Below, in pieces: positions 18,349-26,662 of a DNA stretch of 64,000 bases; position 1 is the stretch's first letter, and every line of letters begins with the position of its first letter. Origin of the DNA: WVXP01 sp964348095 (GTDB taxonomy: Bacteria > Desulfobacterota > BSN033 > WVXP01); contig CAYGBK010000041.1 in assembly GCA_964348095.1 (NCBI GenBank), forward strand, positions 29,240 through 93,239, in the 5' to 3' direction. Both the position numbers and the translations under genes were made by a program. The notes under the pieces were generated by a model. That model worked only from the letters and a program-made list of their open reading frames with translations. It ran no database searches and was not told where the DNA came from.

Positions 18349-20994
18349 GTGAAACCGTCTCAGAAGCACTATTTGGAAAGAACCATTAAGGAGGAACGGG
18401 ACAAGCTTAAAGCGATCTTCGAGGGGATTGGAGACGGCATATCTGTTATCACCCGTGACATGAAGGTTTCCTATACCAATTCCATTATGAAGAAGCTTTT
18501 CGGACCGGGTATTATCGGGCAACCGTGCCACTGGGTATACTACGGGACGAAAGATAGGTGCACTTGGTGTCCCGCAGCCAAAACTTTTGAGGACGGCAAG
18601 ATTCATACGGCTGAAATGAGCAATGCCAATGGAATAACGTGGGAAATCACGTCCTCCCCCATGTTCAATGAGGACGGTTCGGTCTATTCTGTCGTTGAAA
18701 TTACAAGGGATATCAGCAATAGAAAAAAAACCGAAGAGGCGCTTAGTCAATCGAAGCAACACCTGCAAGCGATTCTACAAGCGATGCAAGATCTCATTTT
18801 CGTTGTAGATAGGAAGGGGAAATGCATCTCCTTTTTTTGGGGTAAAGAAAAATACGACACAAATCCTCCCGAATTAATTGGCAAAACGGTCGACAAACTC
18901 CTACCGAAAGATGTTGCCCGCCTGTTTCGAGAGAAAAGCAATTTGGTATTTAAGAACGCCCAGCCCGTTGACTATGAGAATTCTCTTCCATGGGGAGGGA
19001 AGACCCTCTGGTTCTCCATGACGCTCAGTCCCATCTTTGATCAGAACGGCAAGGTTTCTGCGGCCCTGACCACAGGCCGAGACATTACCTACCGGAAGCG
19101 TATCGAGGATGCCCTTGACGCTGAGAGACGTCAGCTCTTGTCGATTTTTGACAGCATCGACGAGATAGTCTATGTCTCAGACCCGCACTCTTACGAGTTG
19201 CTCTACGCAAACAAGGCCGCGTTGAATACCTACGGCGACGCGATTCTGGGGAAAAAATGTTATCGCACGCTCCATGGAGTAAAGCGCCCCTGTGAGTTCT
19301 GTACCAACGGCAGAATATTCGGTGAAAATTTGGGAAAGTCTTATATTTGGATGTTTAGGAACGAGAAGAACAACCGCTACTATCGGTGCATTGATCGAGC
19401 CATCCGATGGCCAGATGGCAGACTCGTGCGCTACGAGATGGCCATCGACGTCACTGATCGCGTGGAGGCCGAAAGGGCTCTCATCGATTCTGAGCAGAAA
19501 TACAGAGAACTGGTTGAACACGCAAACAGCATTATCATCAAGATGGATCTGGAGGGAAATGTTACGTTTTTCAATGAGTATGCACAGAAGTTTTTCGGTT
19601 ACACGGCTAGTCAAATCATTGGAAAGAATGTGGTCGGCACCATCGTCCCTTCCGAACTCAAAGATATGATTCTGGATATTCCAAAGCATCCCACAAAATA
19701 CCAGGTCAACGAGAATGTCAACACGACCAGGGATGGGCGAAGGGTCTGGGTGTCGTGGGCCAACAAACCAATACTCGACTCCGAAGGCGAGAGTGTCGGC
19801 ACTATAGCAATCGGCCACGACATTACCGACCGGAAGCAGATAGAGGAGAGATTTCTTCAGTCAGAGAAACTCAAAGCCCTCGGAGAGATGGCAGGAGGGG
19901 TTGCTCACGATTTCAATAACCTCTTAGCAGCGATTTTGGGCAGGGCACAACTAATGAAGCTTTCTCTCACCACCCATGGAGAAAAGGATAGGAGGCTTTC
20001 GAGTAAGGGCCTCCTGCACGGGCTCGAGGTCATCGAGCGGGCAGCCTCGGATGCAGCGGAAACTGTTCGTCGGATTCAAGAGTTTACCCGAACCAAATCG
20101 GAGAAGAAATTCGTCCAAATCAATCTGAACCAACTGGTCAAGGAGGTCTTAGAACTGACTCGTCCGCGGTGGAAGGACGAGTCGGAATCGAGAGGAATCA
20201 AATTCACAGTCAAGGAGGAACTAAAAGCCGATCTACCGGTCGCTGGCATTCCATCGGAACTGCGAGAGGTTCTTATCAACCTCGTGATCAACGCGCTGGA
20301 CGCCATGCCCTCAGGTGGTGAACTATCCATAAGGACAGAAACCGACGGAAACACCAACTGCCTCTCCGTGTCGGATACGGGTATAGGAATCTCGAAGGAG
20401 CTGGAGAGAAAAATCTTCGATCCCTTTATCACAACAAAGGGGCCCAAAAGTAGCGGGCTCGGCCTCAGCGTCTCGTACGGGATCATCGAACGGCACGGCG
20501 GGGAGATTCTTCTCTCCCGTAGGGAAGGAAAGAGAACGACCTTTCTCGTGAAACTCCCGACAGCGGGAGAGTCCAAGATCAAAATCGCTCAAGAAAAGCC
20601 CCCTCAAAAGAGCGAAAAGGCCAGCATTCTCGTCGTCGATGATGAGCCGGAAATCAGAAGCAGCTTGAGTGAGATTCTGTCACTCGAAGGCCACAGCGTG
20701 ATCGTTGCCAAAGATGGGAAGGAGGGACTCTCGACTTTCCAATCCAATAAGTTTGACCTCGTTCTAACAGACCTCGGAATGCCGGGTATGTCGGGATGGC
20801 AACTCGCAAAAGAGATAAAAACTTTGAGCCCTCACACCCCTGTCGCGATTATTACAGGCTGGGGCCTCCAGCCTGACCCTCAGCAGATGAAAGAAACCGG
20901 GGTCGACCTTTTCATTGCGAAACCCTTCAGAATTTGCGACATTCGCAAAGTCGTCACGGAGGGCATGGGACTCAACTCACAACCACCTTCCTGA
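18349..20994 (+). CDS. Hybrid sensor histidine kinase with four PAS domains and a C-terminal receiver
   Basis: An 881-residue soluble sensor with no membrane segment. Four PAS domains span about 20-125, 130-248, 250-373 and 375-498, each ending in a typical DITxRK/DISNRK linker. The HisKA domain has the phospho-acceptor His in GVAHDFNN near 523. The HATPase domain has NxxxNALDAM, DTGIGI and GLGLSVSYG motifs. The receiver (about 755-870) keeps its phospho-Asp (LTDLGMPG) and Lys. PAS1 and PAS3 each carry three Cys with identical C-x10-C-x2-C spacing, suggesting a metal, heme or redox site. The GTG at 18349 follows GGAGG by five bases and is preferred to an upstream TTG. No partner regulator lies next to it. 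Confidence 0.93.
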   Translation: MKPSQKHYLERTIKEERDKLKAIFEGIGDGISVITRDMKVSYTNSIMKKLFGPGIIGQPCHWVYYGTKDRCTWCPAAKTFEDGKIHTAEMSNANGITWEITSSPMFNEDGSVYSVVEITRDISNRKKTEEALSQSKQHLQAILQAMQDLIFVVDRKGKCISFFWGKEKYDTNPPELIGKTVDKLLPKDVARLFREKSNLVFKNAQPVDYENSLPWGGKTLWFSMTLSPIFDQNGKVSAALTTGRDITYRKRIEDALDAERRQLLSIFDSIDEIVYVSDPHSYELLYANKAALNTYGDAILGKKCYRTLHGVKRPCEFCTNGRIFGENLGKSYIWMFRNEKNNRYYRCIDRAIRWPDGRLVRYEMAIDVTDRVEAERALIDSEQKYRELVEHANSIIIKMDLEGNVTFFNEYAQKFFGYTASQIIGKNVVGTIVPSELKDMILDIPKHPTKYQVNENVNTTRDGRRVWVSWANKPILDSEGESVGTIAIGHDITDRKQIEERFLQSEKLKALGEMAGGVAHDFNNLLAAILGRAQLMKLSLTTHGEKDRRLSSKGLLHGLEVIERAASDAAETVRRIQEFTRTKSEKKFVQINLNQLVKEVLELTRPRWKDESESRGIKFTVKEELKADLPVAGIPSELREVLINLVINALDAMPSGGELSIRTETDGNTNCLSVSDTGIGISKELERKIFDPFITTKGPKSSGLGLSVSYGIIERHGGEILLSRREGKRTTFLVKLPTAGESKIKIAQEKPPQKSEKASILVVDDEPEIRSSLSEILSLEGHSVIVAKDGKEGLSTFQSNKFDLVLTDLGMPGMSGWQLAKEIKTLSPHTPVAIITGWGLQPDPQQMKETGVDLFIAKPFRICDIRKVVTEGMGLNSQPPS

Positions 20995-21122
20995 AAAAAC
21001 AGATGGGCCTCCACCCATACACTCGGTCGCAAGCTGGAAGACCGATACCGCACAAGTGGCCCCAACTCGGAATCGATCAATCACAGTCCTGGACACTGAT
21101 GAACCAGTTATGTATCGTCAAT

Positions 21123-21196
21123 CAGGTTCGTCCTACTCCGATCATTTTGATCGGAAAGTCGAGTCATATCTAATCGAATCCAGCCTGACGAACCTG
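21123..21196. repeat. Nested inverted repeat, structured element
   Basis: Outer arms CAGGTTCGTC (21123-21132) and GACGAACCTG (21187-21196) are perfect 10-base complements 54 bases apart. Between them, CCGATCA (21138-21144) and TGATCGG (21148-21154) form a perfect small hairpin with a TTT loop. It lies in the 377-base non-coding interval after the hybrid kinase. There is no T-run, so it does not look like a terminator. Confidence 0.5.
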
Positions 21197-21371
21197 TCCG
21201 AGCTTGAATTCGATCCCACGAGCCGGATACAATTTTGGCCATCCTCACCACCTCGTTTCACATGCCAACCCGGAAATGAAATGCAGGCCTCGGACTTCCT
21301 GCCTTTTCACGGTGTGGTTCCGACCGGGTAAGGAGTCGGTGAGTTCCAGACACGGTCTGGATAACAGGACT

Positions 21372-21686
21372 ATGTTTAAGACGCCCGCCAGAATCGTCGC
21401 TAACCTTCTGATCGCCGTGGGGCTTTTCCTACTCATCAGGATCCTTCACAACGCGGTCACCGGCGCTTTAGTTTCGCAACTCTTCGCCCAGTCGCACGGC
21501 TCGTTGATGAGAAATCTGTATGCTTTGGGCCTGAGCCTACCGGTTCCAGTCCACGTCATCTCGGTTGGCCTGGTTTTACAGGGGAGATGGCTTCCACCTC
21601 GGTGGGCGAGAGCCGGTTGGCTGGCAGCCGTTGTTTCTGGGTGTTGGCTAGGTGCGGCACTGGGAATTAAGGTCCTGATTCTGTAG
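21372..21686 (+). CDS. Small membrane protein of unknown function
   Basis: A 104-residue hydrophobic protein with three predicted membrane segments: IVANLLIAVGLFLLI near 10-25, LPVPVHVISVGLVLQ near 50-66, and AGWLAAVVSGCWLGAALGI near 78-97. Positively charged loops (RWLPPRWARAG) lie between them. No family was recognised. The ATG at 21372 has a weak AGGA site close by. Longer upstream in-frame starts would add a non-hydrophobic, unlikely tail. Its codon use resembles that of its neighbours. It stands alone between the kinase and the broken DUF3303-like gene. Confidence 0.5.
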   Translation: MFKTPARIVANLLIAVGLFLLIRILHNAVTGALVSQLFAQSHGSLMRNLYALGLSLPVPVHVISVGLVLQGRWLPPRWARAGWLAAVVSGCWLGAALGIKVLIL

Positions 21687-21857
21687 TGAGGACTCGTGAG
21701 ATTGGAAATCTAGAACCTCTCTCAAACAGACCCTATTGGTGTCCTCAACTCTGAAAAGACTTCCCTGCCGATCGCTTTCGCCCGAATCAACCGAGTAAGC
21801 CCCCGGTTATGACCACCGAGTTCATCTTCCAGGAGAAGCTAGGATCCTCATTTCCCA
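21687..21857. other. Short non-coding interval
   Basis: Nothing recognised before the promoter-like sequence at 21858. Confidence 0.3.
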
Positions 21858-21886
21858 TTGACTTTTCTCGACCCTTACCTTCTAAT
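21858..21886 (+). promoter_or_regulatory. Promoter-like sequence before the small ORF and DUF3303-like gene
   Basis: TTGACT (21858-21863), a 17-base spacer and TCTAAT (21881-21886). It sits just upstream of a strong ribosome site (AAAAGGAG) and the small reading frame at 21908, so the broken gene downstream may still be transcribed. Confidence 0.5.
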
Positions 21887-21907
21887 TGTAGAGAAAAGGA
21901 GTTGGCG

Positions 21908-22015
21908 ATGTCCCAGTGTCAATTGTCAATGGATCCCGAAGTCAGTCTAATCCATATTAAGGCATCAAATAGTCTCCAACAAAAAGGGCATAACAATGCT
22001 GCACATGGTCGTTGA
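21908..22015 (+). CDS. Possible 35-residue small ORF overlapping the DUF3303-like gene
   Basis: The ATG at 21908 has AAAAGGAG at ideal 6-base spacing and lies about 15 bases after a plausible transcription start. The 35-residue product is polar, has no recognised family, and ends inside the first codons of the DUF3303-like gene in another frame. It could be a leader peptide coupling translation to that gene or a chance frame. The ribosome site, not the protein sequence, is the support. Confidence 0.3.
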   Translation: MSQCQLSMDPEVSLIHIKASNSLQQKGHNNAAHGR

Positions 22016-22268
22016 GCAGTTCAAGAATTTTGGAGCCAGGAAAATTTACAGGCGAGTTCAAAAAAAGGGTCGCATGCTCCCTGAGGGCCTTCATTAAGTA
22101 AATAGTTGGGTTGCCTCCGACTTCAGTCGTTGCTTTCAACTGATGGAAACTGAAGAACCAGACCTCTTCTGCAAATGGATTGACCAGTGGAAAGACTTGA
22201 TCGAATTTGAAGTCATCCCAGTGCTATATTCAGAAGAAGCCACAAATACTATTCTCAATCTTGGATGA
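21996..22268 (+). pseudogene. DUF3303-like small protein gene interrupted by an in-frame TAA
   Basis: Read in one frame, 21996-22268 encodes about 90 residues resembling the DUF3303-type family of small proteins of unknown function. It starts MLHMVVEQFKNF and continues KKGRMLPEGLH. After the stop it reads VNSWVASDFSRCFQLMETEE, then WKDLIEFEVIPV near the end. A single TAA at 22095-22097 (codon 34) interrupts it where the family has an aromatic residue, so one base change from TAC or TAT explains it. No frameshift is needed. The upstream AAAGGG is a normal ribosome site. Either it is a young pseudogene or the stop is a sequencing error. Confidence 0.72.
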
Positions 22269-22455
22269 AGGGTATCGTCCCAGGTTTTGCCAAGAGCGCA
22301 CAAAACCGTCTGACAACAAGAAACTCAGGCCCTCTTCTTTGAGGGTCCAAAGATCCCGAAAGACCCACGGCCTGAAGTCAATCCCTGCTGGTAGAAGGGA
22401 TGGGGATTTATCAGATTCATCGGCCGAGGGTGATCGTTAGAATGGCGATTGCACG
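22269..22455. other. Short non-coding interval before the RidA-family gene
   Basis: Nothing recognised; no promoter with both boxes was identified. Confidence 0.3.
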
Positions 22456-22860
22456 ATGAGAAAGGATTTCATCAATCCACCGGATTCGCCTGAGCCCCGA
22501 AGTTATCATCATGCTGTTACGGTTGAGGGCGGTCGCGTGATTTATCTGTCCGGCCAGGTAGCCTTCGACCTGGAACGAAGGATCGTCGGCGAGAACGATT
22601 TGGTCGCCCAGACCCGGCAAGCCTTTCGAAACTTGCAAATTGCCGTCGAGGGTGGTGGTGGGAAACTGTCCGACATCGTCAAACTGACGATCTACGTCGT
22701 GAACTACAAGGCTGAGCAAATGTCGGCAGTCACGGGCGTCATAGGGGAGTTCTTTCCAGACGAGAGCCTGCCCGCCAACTCCCTTATCGGCGTCGAGTCG
22801 CTGTCGACCAAAGGTCTATTGGTCGAAATCGAGGGTATCGCTGTAACTGACGCCCCCTAA
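22456..22860 (+). CDS. RidA/YjgF/YER057c family protein
   Basis: A 134-residue single-domain protein of the Rid superfamily. True RidA proteins hydrolyse reactive enamine/imine intermediates from PLP enzymes and act as trimers. Family features are VIYLSGQVAFD near 30, NLQIAVEGGGGKLSDIVKLTIYV near 60-82, and VEIEGIAV at the end. The Arg that binds the imine carboxylate in active RidA (in a PxRS motif) is replaced: the sequence reads PANSLIGVESL. This places it with Rid subfamilies lacking that Arg, for which deaminase activity is not expected. The ribosome site is weak. It converges with the tRNA/secG block. Confidence 0.88.
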   Translation: MRKDFINPPDSPEPRSYHHAVTVEGGRVIYLSGQVAFDLERRIVGENDLVAQTRQAFRNLQIAVEGGGGKLSDIVKLTIYVVNYKAEQMSAVTGVIGEFFPDESLPANSLIGVESLSTKGLLVEIEGIAVTDAP

Positions 22861-23021
22861 ATGAACCATCACCGGAGGGGTTAGCTTTGTTTGCGACTCA
22901 GGTCCCAACCAATATAGCCTCCATCGTGCTTGTTGCCGACTGTGAACGAACACCATCTCGGGTGATGACACCCACAATTGGCTGAACGAGTCACCAATCA
23001 AAGCCAATCTGGAAAAAACAA

Positions 23022-23056
23022 AAAAGAGGCGCAACCCCGATGACTGCGCCTCTTTT
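23022..23056 (-). terminator. Strong intrinsic terminator after tRNA-Leu
   Basis: Twelve-base arms AAAAGAGGCGCA (23022-23033) and TGCGCCTCTTTT (23045-23056) pair perfectly around an 11-base loop. The minus-strand transcript ends in a long T-run. It closes the gap-pgk-tpiA-secG-tRNA-Leu unit and, being symmetrical, can also stop transcripts coming from the RidA-family gene. Confidence 0.9.
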
Positions 23057-23066
23057 CAAATTCTGA

Positions 23067-23150
23067 TGCCGAAGGGGGGACTCGAACCCCCACAGGCTTT
23101 CACCCACCACCCCCTCAAGATGGCGTGTCTACCAGTTCCACCACTTCGGC
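23067..23150 (-). tRNA. tRNA-Leu (anticodon GAG)
   Basis: The minus strand reads as a class II leucine tRNA of 84 bases. The acceptor arms GCCGAAG and CTTCGGC pair, and the discriminator is A. The D-loop region is typical (TGGTAGAC). The anticodon stem CCATC/GGTGG encloses the loop TTGAGGG, giving anticodon GAG. A long variable arm follows, and the T-arm contains GGTTCGAGTCC. The 3-prime CCA is not encoded. It lies between secG and a terminator, a common arrangement in Desulfobacterota. Confidence 0.96.
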
Positions 23151-23195
23151 CCCGCCATTAACATCCTCTGGTTCTGGTTCTCTCAAAATCAGGGT

Positions 23196-23513
23196 TTATT
23201 CAGGTGTTTTTGGCGGAAGTCCTTCCCCGCTTTCAGGAACCGTCTGCTCTGCGGCTGGTTCCTCTGAGATGAGGCTCACCTTCTCCGGAGTGGACCAAAA
23301 GGCAAGGAGAAGAGAAGTTATCATGAAAGCAACAGCCACAGCTGTCGTAATCTTCGTCAAAAAACCTGCAGCTCCTGGACTTCCAAAGAGCGTCTGACTC
23401 GCACCGCCGAAGGCTGCGCCCAATTGCGCGCCTTTTCCAGACTGAAGCAGAACAATCAGAATAAGGACAACGCAAGCAACCACATGAATGACCAGAACTA
23501 GTGAAGGGAACAT
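23196..23513 (-). CDS. secG: Preprotein translocase subunit SecG
   Basis: SecG is the small accessory subunit of the SecYEG channel in the inner membrane. The 105-residue protein has a first membrane helix at about 3-22 (LVLVIHVVACVVLILIVLLQ). The conserved QSGKGAQLGAAFGG loop and LFGSPGAAGFLTK follow, then a second helix at about 50-75 and a Pro/Glu-rich tail. The ATG at 23513 follows AAGGAG. A longer reading frame upstream has no family support. It is the last protein gene of the gap-pgk-tpiA-secG unit. Confidence 0.94.
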   Translation of the reverse strand: MFPSLVLVIHVVACVVLILIVLLQSGKGAQLGAAFGGASQTLFGSPGAAGFLTKITTAVAVAFMITSLLLAFWSTPEKVSLISEEPAAEQTVPESGEGLPPKTPE

Positions 23514-23541
23514 TGGGGAATCTCCTTTTGGAGCGATCTTA

Positions 23542-24300
23542 TCATTTTTCGTTGAACTTAACAATCCTGGCAAATGAATCGGCCTTGAGACTTGCACCCC
23601 CCACAAGGGCGCCGTCGATATCCGGCTGTTTCATGAGGTCTCCAATAGTGTCCGGCGTCACACTTCCGCCGTATTGGATTCTGACTTTTCGCGCTGTGTC
23701 TCGTCCAAAGGTATCTTCCAGAATGCCTCGAATTTTGTGGTGCATTTCCTCAGCCTGCTCAGGGGTAGCCGTCTTTCCTGTGCCGATAGCCCAGACCGGT
23801 TCGTAAGCGATAGTGATCGTCTCCATGTCCCCCGCCGACAGTCGGCCAAGACATCCTCTGATCTGCTCCTCGACAATCGAAAAAGCCCGTCCAGAATCCC
23901 GATGGTCGAGCGATTCTCCCACGCAGACAATAGGGTGTATGCCTATGTCTAAAGCGGCCATGATCTTCTTGCAAACCCACTCGTCGGTCTCACCCAAAAA
24001 CTGACGCCTTTCAGAGTGTCCGAGAATTACAAAATGACATTCCAAATCCTTCAACATGGAGGCTGAAATCTCACCCGTATAGGCCCCTTCCTTTTCCCAA
24101 AAGACATCTTGACCACAAAGACGGACATTCGACCCCCGGATCTCTCGGCTCACGGCCGATAGGGCCGTAAAAGGAGGTGCCACTGCGACCTCTACGTCAG
24201 AGACGTCGCCGATCAGCGATTTCAACTCCGCAACAAGGTGTACAGCTTCACCGACCGTCCCGTTCATCTTCCAATTCCCGACAATGATGGCTTTTCGCAT
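23542..24300 (-). CDS. tpiA: Triosephosphate isomerase
   Basis: It interconverts dihydroxyacetone phosphate and glyceraldehyde 3-phosphate. The 252-residue TIM barrel is of normal length. Catalytic motifs are visible: NWKMNG near residue 9 (Lys), LGHSERR near 94 (His) and AYEPVWAIGTG near 165 (Glu), followed by the phosphate-binding GALVGGASL near the C-terminus. It lies between pgk and secG. Confidence 0.97.
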   Translation of the reverse strand: MRKAIIVGNWKMNGTVGEAVHLVAELKSLIGDVSDVEVAVAPPFTALSAVSREIRGSNVRLCGQDVFWEKEGAYTGEISASMLKDLECHFVILGHSERRQFLGETDEWVCKKIMAALDIGIHPIVCVGESLDHRDSGRAFSIVEEQIRGCLGRLSAGDMETITIAYEPVWAIGTGKTATPEQAEEMHHKIRGILEDTFGRDTARKVRIQYGGSVTPDTIGDLMKQPDIDGALVGGASLKADSFARIVKFNEK

Positions 24301-24357
24301 GATCTTCTTACATTCCCCCTTCGTCCTTTGTCTCCATGTGAGGTGCTCCCATTATGA

Positions 24358-25551
24358 TCACCGAGAAGGATTTCTAAGCGCTTCTATTCCAGGCAGCTTT
24401 TTGCCCTCAAGAAACTCTAGAGACGCCCCTCCTCCGGTAGAGATATGAGTCATTTTTTCAGAAAAGCCCATCTTTCTTACGGCTGCGATAGTGTCTCCCC
24501 CACCCACAACGCTTAGGGAGCCCGACCCTGCAATAGCCTCGGCAATGCCTCGGGTACCACGGCTAAACCGCTCTATCTCTGAGACACCCATGGGACCATT
24601 CCACATGAGTGTACTCGCCTTCTCAATCTCCCTCGAGTATTGTCGAACAGTTTCTGGGCCAATGTCAACGCCAGCCCATCCTGGGGGGATTTCGGCCCTG
24701 GTCGTAACCCTGGTTGTGCCCTCTAGATCTAGTTCTCGAACAACAACATGATCGATAGGGAGAAGGAGCCTTATCCCTTTTACCTGTGACTGCTCACAGA
24801 TCTGTGAAGCAATTTCGAGTTTGTCCTCCTCCACCTGTGACTTGCCGACCCCTTTGCCAACAGCCCGAAGAAAGGTATAGGCCATTGCTCCTCCGATCAG
24901 AAAAGCCGATGCCTTGTCGAAGAGGTTTTGAATCACTCCAATCTTATCAGAAACCTTCGCTCCTCCCAATGCAACCACGAACGGCTTTTCAGGATGGAGA
25001 AGGAGCCTGTCGAGGTAATCGATCTCATTCTTCATCAAAAGCCCAGCAGCCTTTATGGGAACATACTTAACCATTCCTACCGTGGAGGCATGTGCCCGAT
25101 GTGCTGTCCCAAAGGCGTCATTGACGTATACATCGGCAAGGCCGGCCAGCGCCCTGGAGAACCCGTCGTCATTCGCCTCCTCTTCTGGGTGAAATCTGAG
25201 GTTTTCTAGGACGATCGCCTGTCCCTCTCTCATCGCCTCGATTTGTTTCGAGAGGTGCTCACCCACGCAGTCGTCCCCCTGGATAACTTCCTGACCGAGC
25301 AGTTGAGATAAATGCTTGCTCACCGGAAGAAGACTCAATTCTTGGATTCGCTTCCCTTTCGGTCTCCCCAGATGGGAGGCCAAAATAACCCGAACCGCCC
25401 CATTATCCAGAGCATACCGCACTGTTGGAATGACCGCCAGGATTCGCGTATCATCAGATACCTCGCCATCCTTCAAGGGTACATTGAGATCTACCCGGAT
25501 GAATACACGTTTCCCTGCGAGGTCGACCTGGTCAATGATTCGAATAGTCAT
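24358..25551 (-). CDS. pgk: Phosphoglycerate kinase
   Basis: It transfers phosphate between 1,3-bisphosphoglycerate and ADP. The 397-residue protein has RVDLNVPL near 18-26, the substrate-binding HLGRPKG near 60, GGAKVSDKIGVI near 200, and the nucleotide-binding GGGDTIAA near 365. A TTG at 25569 is possible but lacks a ribosome site. The ATG at 25551 gives the usual family length and N-terminus and begins 18 bases past the gap stop. It is the second gene of the glycolytic operon. Confidence 0.97.
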   Translation of the reverse strand: MTIRIIDQVDLAGKRVFIRVDLNVPLKDGEVSDDTRILAVIPTVRYALDNGAVRVILASHLGRPKGKRIQELSLLPVSKHLSQLLGQEVIQGDDCVGEHLSKQIEAMREGQAIVLENLRFHPEEEANDDGFSRALAGLADVYVNDAFGTAHRAHASTVGMVKYVPIKAAGLLMKNEIDYLDRLLLHPEKPFVVALGGAKVSDKIGVIQNLFDKASAFLIGGAMAYTFLRAVGKGVGKSQVEEDKLEIASQICEQSQVKGIRLLLPIDHVVVRELDLEGTTRVTTRAEIPPGWAGVDIGPETVRQYSREIEKASTLMWNGPMGVSEIERFSRGTRGIAEAIAGSGSLSVVGGGDTIAAVRKMGFSEKMTHISTGGGASLEFLEGKKLPGIEALRNPSR

Positions 25552-25569
25552 ACAACCATACTCTGCCAA

Positions 25570-26568
25570 TCATTTGGAGACATAGGCAAGGAATTCTGTC
25601 ATACGAGTCGAAAAACCCCACTCATTATCATACCAGGAGAGCACCTTCACCAGGCTGCCGCCGACCACTTTCGTTGACAGGGCATCGACCGTTGATGAGT
25701 ATGAATTCCCTGTGTAATCACTTGAAACCAGCGGCTCATCACTCACGGCTAGGATTCCCTTCATCGACCCTGCGGCGTATTTCATGAAAGCAGAATTGAC
25801 TGAATCGGGAGTGACGGATTTCTCAAGTCGACATACCAGGTCAACCACTGAAACAGTCGGCGTCGGGACCCGGATAGCCATTCCGTCGAGTTTGCCTTCT
25901 AGCTCTGGAATTACCAGGGACAAGGCAAGGGCAGCTCCGGTCGTCGTAGGAATCATAGACAAAGCCGCGGCTCGTGCCCGGCGTAAGTCCCTGTGAGGGA
26001 AGTCGAGTATCACCTGATCGTTTGTGTAGGCATGGGTCGTCGTCATCAGGCCGTGCTCGATGCCGAATTCGTCATTCAGCACTTTGGCAATCGGAGCGAG
26101 GCAGTTCGTTGTGCATGAACCCATGGAGAGAATATGATGAATCTTCGAGTCGTAATCGCGTTCATTGACCCCTAAGACAATCGTCTTGTCAGGATTCTTT
26201 GCCGGGGCTGAAATGACAACTTTCTTGGCTCCACCCTCGAGGTGTTTAGATGCGTTCTCCCTGTCCGTGAAGCGACCCGTGCTTTCCAAGACCACATCCA
26301 CGCCGAGGTCTTTCCATGGAAGCTCGCTTGGCTCGCGGACTGCCAGCACCTTTACCTCGTCTCCGTCGACGATGATGGCATCCTCTTTTGACTCTATATT
26401 GCCTCGGAACTGGCCATAAACAGAATCGTACTTCAGGAGGTGCGACAGGGTTTTTGCATCCGTAAGATCGTTAACCGCGACAAACTGGAGATCTCCTGTG
26501 CCTACACCCGCTCGAAAGACGAGGCGGCCAATTCTTCCAAAGCCATTTATCCCAACTCGAATCGCCAT
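25570..26568 (-). CDS. gap: Glyceraldehyde-3-phosphate dehydrogenase
   Basis: It oxidises glyceraldehyde 3-phosphate with NAD and phosphate. The 332-residue protein begins MAIRVGINGFGRIGR (Rossmann fold). VNDLTD near 33 carries the Asp expected for NAD preference, and the catalytic Cys sits in SCTTNCLAP near 151. The start at 26568 follows AGGAGG; the upstream in-frame ATG at 26592 would add eight non-conserved residues. It is the first gene of the glycolytic operon, downstream of the promoter at 26635-26662. Confidence 0.97.
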   Translation of the reverse strand: MAIRVGINGFGRIGRLVFRAGVGTGDLQFVAVNDLTDAKTLSHLLKYDSVYGQFRGNIESKEDAIIVDGDEVKVLAVREPSELPWKDLGVDVVLESTGRFTDRENASKHLEGGAKKVVISAPAKNPDKTIVLGVNERDYDSKIHHILSMGSCTTNCLAPIAKVLNDEFGIEHGLMTTTHAYTNDQVILDFPHRDLRRARAAALSMIPTTTGAALALSLVIPELEGKLDGMAIRVPTPTVSVVDLVCRLEKSVTPDSVNSAFMKYAAGSMKGILAVSDEPLVSSDYTGNSYSSTVDALSTKVVGGSLVKVLSWYDNEWGFSTRMTEFLAYVSK

Positions 26569-26634
26569 CTTCTCTCCTCCTCTCTTCTTCAAAGGGATCT
26601 CTCTTTTGCCAATCTCAACTCTCAGTTATCGTAG

Positions 26635-26662
26635 CTTATAAATATCCCCGACCCCGAGTCAA
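26635..26662 (-). promoter_or_regulatory. Sigma-70-like promoter of the gap-pgk-tpiA-secG operon
   Basis: On the minus strand TTGACT (26662-26657), a 16-base spacer and TATAAG (26640-26635), about 65 bases before the gap start. Confidence 0.65.
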
